From contig NC_053153.1 in assembly GCF_016808335.1 (NCBI RefSeq), positions 13,589,033-13,653,032 on the forward strand: a stretch of DNA of 64,000 nucleotides. Direction: 5' to 3'. Source of the DNA: Panicum virgatum (lineage: Eukaryota > Streptophyta > Magnoliopsida > Poales > Poaceae). The position numbers were made by a program, and so were the translations under genes. A model generated the notes under the pieces. That model ran no database searches. It saw only the letters and a list, made by a program, of their open reading frames with translations, and had not been told where the DNA came from. Positions 60,844-64,000 of this stretch are shown here, piece after piece; within the stretch, counting starts at the first letter, position 1; the number at the start of each line of letters is the position of its first letter.

Positions 60844-63800
60844 GCCGGAGGCTTGGAGAACAGGTGGATCATGGACTCCGGTTGTTCGCGCCATATGACC
60901 GGGAATGACAAGTAGTCCTCTAGCCTCACCCCGATGCGCTCAAAGGAGTGCATTGTGTTCAAGGACAATGGAAGAGGAAAGGTACGTGGAATTGGTGCTG
61001 TTCGTGTTTCCGATCGCTTTACCCTGAGAGAAGTTGCTTTGGTTTCGAACCTTGGGTTCAATTTGCTCTCTGTTTCGCAACTTCTTGATGAGGGGTTTGA
61101 AGTTCGCTTCAAGGAGGGTTGTTCTCGTGTTTTAGATTCCAGAGGAGATTTGGTTTGCCGGATTTTACCTCGCAATCGGGTTTTCTTGGTTGATTTCTCT
61201 GGAACTTCTCTTGGTCCTCCTTGTTGCTTGTTAGCTGGTCATTCTTCTGATTTGTGGAAGTGGCATAGAAGACTTGGACATTTGAGCTTTGACTTGTTAT
61301 CGAGACTTAGTTCACTTGGCCTGATCCGAGGATTGCCCAAATTGAAGTTTGAAAAGGATCTTGTTTACCACCTGTGTCGCCACGGGAAGATGGTTGCCAC
61401 CTCTCATCCGCCGATTAATCAAGTGATGACCACTCACCCTGGAGAGTTGCTATATATGGACACAGTTGATCCTTCTCGGGTGATGTCGGTTGGTGGGAAG
61501 TGGTTTGTTCTTGTGATCGTGGATGACTTTTCTCGCTATTTCTGGGTGTATTCAATGGTCACTGCTAACCACTTTTGGTCCCAAATCTTTGGTGTTGCTT
61601 TTTCCAATAAACGTTATTTTTTTATGAGAACCAAGGATGAGGCTTTCGAGTTTGTTCGAGACTTGATCTTGATGTTGAAAAATGAGCTGCCCCATGCCAT
61701 GAGAGCGATTCGCAGTGACAATGGCACAGAATTCAAAAATGCTCGTTTTGACACCTTTTGCAGTAATCAAGGTCTTGAACACCAGTATTCTCCCCCCTAC
61801 ACTCCACAGCAGAATGGGGTTGTAGAGCGGAAGAATCGGACGCTGGTTGAGATGGCTAGGACGATGCTCGATGAGCATAGGACTCCTACAAAGTACTGGG
61901 CTGAGGCGGTTAACACCGCTTGTTATGTGTCCAATCGTATCTTCTTGCGTGCTTTCATGCACAAGACTTCTTATGAGTTGCAATTTGGACGCCAGCCCCG
62001 TGTTGACCATCTCAGAGTTTTCGGTTGCCGGTGTTTTATGCTGAAGGAAGGAAATCTTGATAAGTTTGAGTCTCGATCGTCTGACGATATTTTTATCGGT
62101 TATGCTTCTCATTCCAGAGCCTACCGTGTGTTGATTATTGATACTAACATCGTCAGAGAGACTTGTGAAGTCACTTTTGACGAGACTGCATCATGCAATG
62201 CCTCTGTCTTTGAAGTTGCAGGAGATGATGAGCTCGGCACCTCCATCTTTGAAGATGAGGAGGAAGAAGCTGCGGAGGGTGATGCTAAGGCTACCACGCG
62301 TGTTGTGGACCCAGCTGCCTCCGCCACGAGCTCGGACGATGATGACGGCCCCGACCCAACTACATCTACTTCCCGGGGGGCGATCGAGCAGGTGACTCAG
62401 CCTTCACCAGCTGTATCTGAGGAGACACCAGTTTTGGTTGAGGAGGAGGCGACTTCGACAAGGGAAGCACCGCGACACATTCAGCGTCATCATCCACCTC
62501 AACAAATGCTAGGTGACCTCAACGAGCGAGTCACACGGTCCAAGGTAACAAGTATCACTGTCTTTGCTCATTCAGTGTTTGTTGCCTCTTTCGAGCCCAA
62601 AGATGTTGGACACGCACTTTCTTACTCCAATTGGGTCAATGCCATGCATGAGGAACTCGAAAATTTTGAAAGGAATCAGGTTTGGGTTTTGGTTGAGCCT
62701 CCGCCTGCTTGTAACCCCATTGGAACCAAGTGGATTTTCAAGAACAAGCAAGGTGAAGATGGGTTGGTAGTGCGGAACAAGGCTCGACTTGTAGCCCAGG
62801 GGTTTTGCCAAAAGGAAGGGATAGATTATGAGGAAACTTTTGCCCCGGTAGCACGCTTAGAAGCGATTCGAATTTTTCTTGCATTTGCTGCTTCCAAGAG
62901 TTTTAAAGTTTTCCAAATGGATGTGAAATCTGCCTTCTTAAATGGTTTTATTGAAGAAGTTTATGTGAAACAACCCCCTGGTTTTGAAAATCCCAAGTTT
63001 CCAAACCGAGTTTACAAACTTCAGAAAGCTCTTTATGGTTTGAAATAGGCGCCTAGAGCTTGGTACGATAGGGTTAAAAATTTCTTACTTGCTCAAGGTT
63101 TTAAAATGGGATGTGTTGATAAAACTTTATTCCTCATGTGCTCTGGCTCTGACTTTTTGTTGCTTCAAATTTACGTGGATGATATCATCTTTGGTGGCTC
63201 TTCTCACGCTCTTGTTTCCAAGTTTTCTGAGCAGATGTCCAGGGAGTTCGAGATGGGCATGATGGGTGAGCTGCAGTTCTTCCTCGGGCTGCAGATCAAG
63301 CAAACTTCTCAGGGCACGCTCGTCCATCAAGCCAAGTACACCAAGGACTTGCTGCGGAAGTTCGACATGAGTGACTTGTGTCCTCAGCCGACTCCGATCA
63401 GCACATCGACGGCGCTTGATGCGGATTTGGAAGGCGAGGCGGTGGACCAGAAGGAGTACAGGAGCATGATCGGCTCCCTCCTGTACCTAACGGCGACGCG
63501 ACCGGACATTCAGTTCGGTGTCGGCCTCTGTGTGCGGTATCAGGCTTCGCCGCGCACCTCCCACAAGCAAGTGGTGAAACACATCTTCAGGTACCTTAAG
63601 TTCACTCCTGAATTCGGTCTTTGGTATTCTGCGGATTCATCTCTTAATTTAGTTGGTTTCTCGGATGCCGATTTTGGCGGGTGTCGGCTGGATCGCAAGT
63701 CGACTTCCGGCACTTGTCACTTTCTCGGTACATCGCTGGTTTCGTGGTCCTCTCGCAAGCAAGCTAGTGTAGCGCTCTCTTCCACAGAAGTCGAATACGT

Positions 63801-64000
63801 TGCCGCTGCCAGCTGCTGCTCTCAGATTCTTTGGATGAAACAAACCTTGCAGGATTATGGGTTGAGTTTTGGTAGGGTTCCCATCTTTGTAGACAACATG
63901 TCTTAAATTTGCATTGCAAAGAACCCAGTGCTCCACTCCAGAACCAAAAACATAGACATCATGTTCCACTTCCTGCGAGATAACCATGAGAGAGGCCACA
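60844..64000 (+). pseudogene. Copia pol (protease, integrase, reverse transcriptase, part of RNase H), broken
   Basis: Protease has DSGCSRHM. After TAG at 60,913-60,915 a 704-codon frame (60,934-63,048) covers the rest of protease, the pre-integrase zinc region, the integrase core ([14 protein letters not shown]) and the first half of reverse transcriptase ([10 protein letters not shown]). In the zinc region the first Cys of the Cys pair reads Tyr (VYHLC). A 23-residue insertion (61,549-61,617) splits the integrase core. TAG at 63,046-63,048 replaces the Gln after LYGLK. Then come YVDD and RNase H (SDADFGGCRLDRKSTSG), with TAA at 63,904-63,906; the window ends inside RNase H. Its frame differs by one from the upstream coiled-coil frame. 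Confidence 0.92.

Larger units (their letters stand above)
56010..64000 (+). mobile_element. Ty1/copia retrotransposon (SIRE-like), plus strand, cut by window end
   Basis: It has a 5' LTR, an initiator-Met primer binding site, gag, protease, integrase, reverse transcriptase and part of RNase H, with the 3' end outside. Its proteins align with the 27,455 element almost throughout. It differs by keeping a coiled-coil plus second zinc-knuckle segment in gag and by a 23-residue insertion in integrase. Nonsense codons are frequent, so it is inactive. The left flank 56,005-56,009 is CTACT; the matching duplication would lie outside the window. Confidence 0.93.

Overview
The window is nuclear DNA of a grass, probably a panicoid cereal or relative. 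This rests on plant gene families (a plastid-type pyruvate kinase and two group IVa-like bHLH factors), GC-rich exons in AT-rich surroundings, many grass-type MITEs (Stowaway, hAT-like and PIF-like), a CACTA end, and nested Ty1/copia and Ty3-type LTR retrotransposons. Species and chromosome cannot be read from the sequence alone.

Layout. 1-893: the last two exons of a pyruvate kinase gene (+). 1458-1531: a tRNA-Thr(AGU) gene. About 1.5-16.3 kb: gene-poor but MITE-rich DNA around bHLH gene 1 (6160-8506, -). 16.3-21.8 kb: a 3.8-kb LTR plus internal remnant of a Ty3-like element (-). 21.8-27.4 kb: AT-rich sequence with no recognisable gene. 27,455-36,671: a complete but mutated Ty1/copia element (-) with a perfect 5-bp target duplication TTATA. 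36.7-39.5 kb: unassigned repeat-like DNA. 39,475-47,002: a non-autonomous LTR element whose second LTR is split by a 3.9-kb solo LTR. This nest sits in the gag region of an older minus-strand element with its LTR at 47,689-48,102. 50,038-52,519: bHLH gene 2 (-), a paralogue of gene 1. 53,868-54,867: a 1-kb hAT-like element with a perfect 8-bp target duplication. 55,442-56,009: a CACTA end. 56,010-64,000: a second copia element (+) of the same broad family as the first, cut by the window end in RNase H.

Genes together. The two bHLH genes have the same three-exon structure with both introns in phase 0, the same orientation and near-identical DNA-binding domains. They look like a tandem duplication spread over about 44 kb by retrotransposon insertion. 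Pyruvate kinase and the tRNA are independent housekeeping neighbours.

Most interesting: (i) relative to the right-hand copia element, the left-hand one lacks about 1.5 kb whose borders match a GT...AG intron and whose removal joins gag and pol in frame, so it may be a reverse-transcribed spliced RNA; (ii) both copia copies carry TAG at the same conserved reverse-transcriptase codon; (iii) bHLH gene 1 appears to use a GC-AG intron where its paralogue has GT-AG; (iv) two divergent long LTRs keep the same short palindrome.
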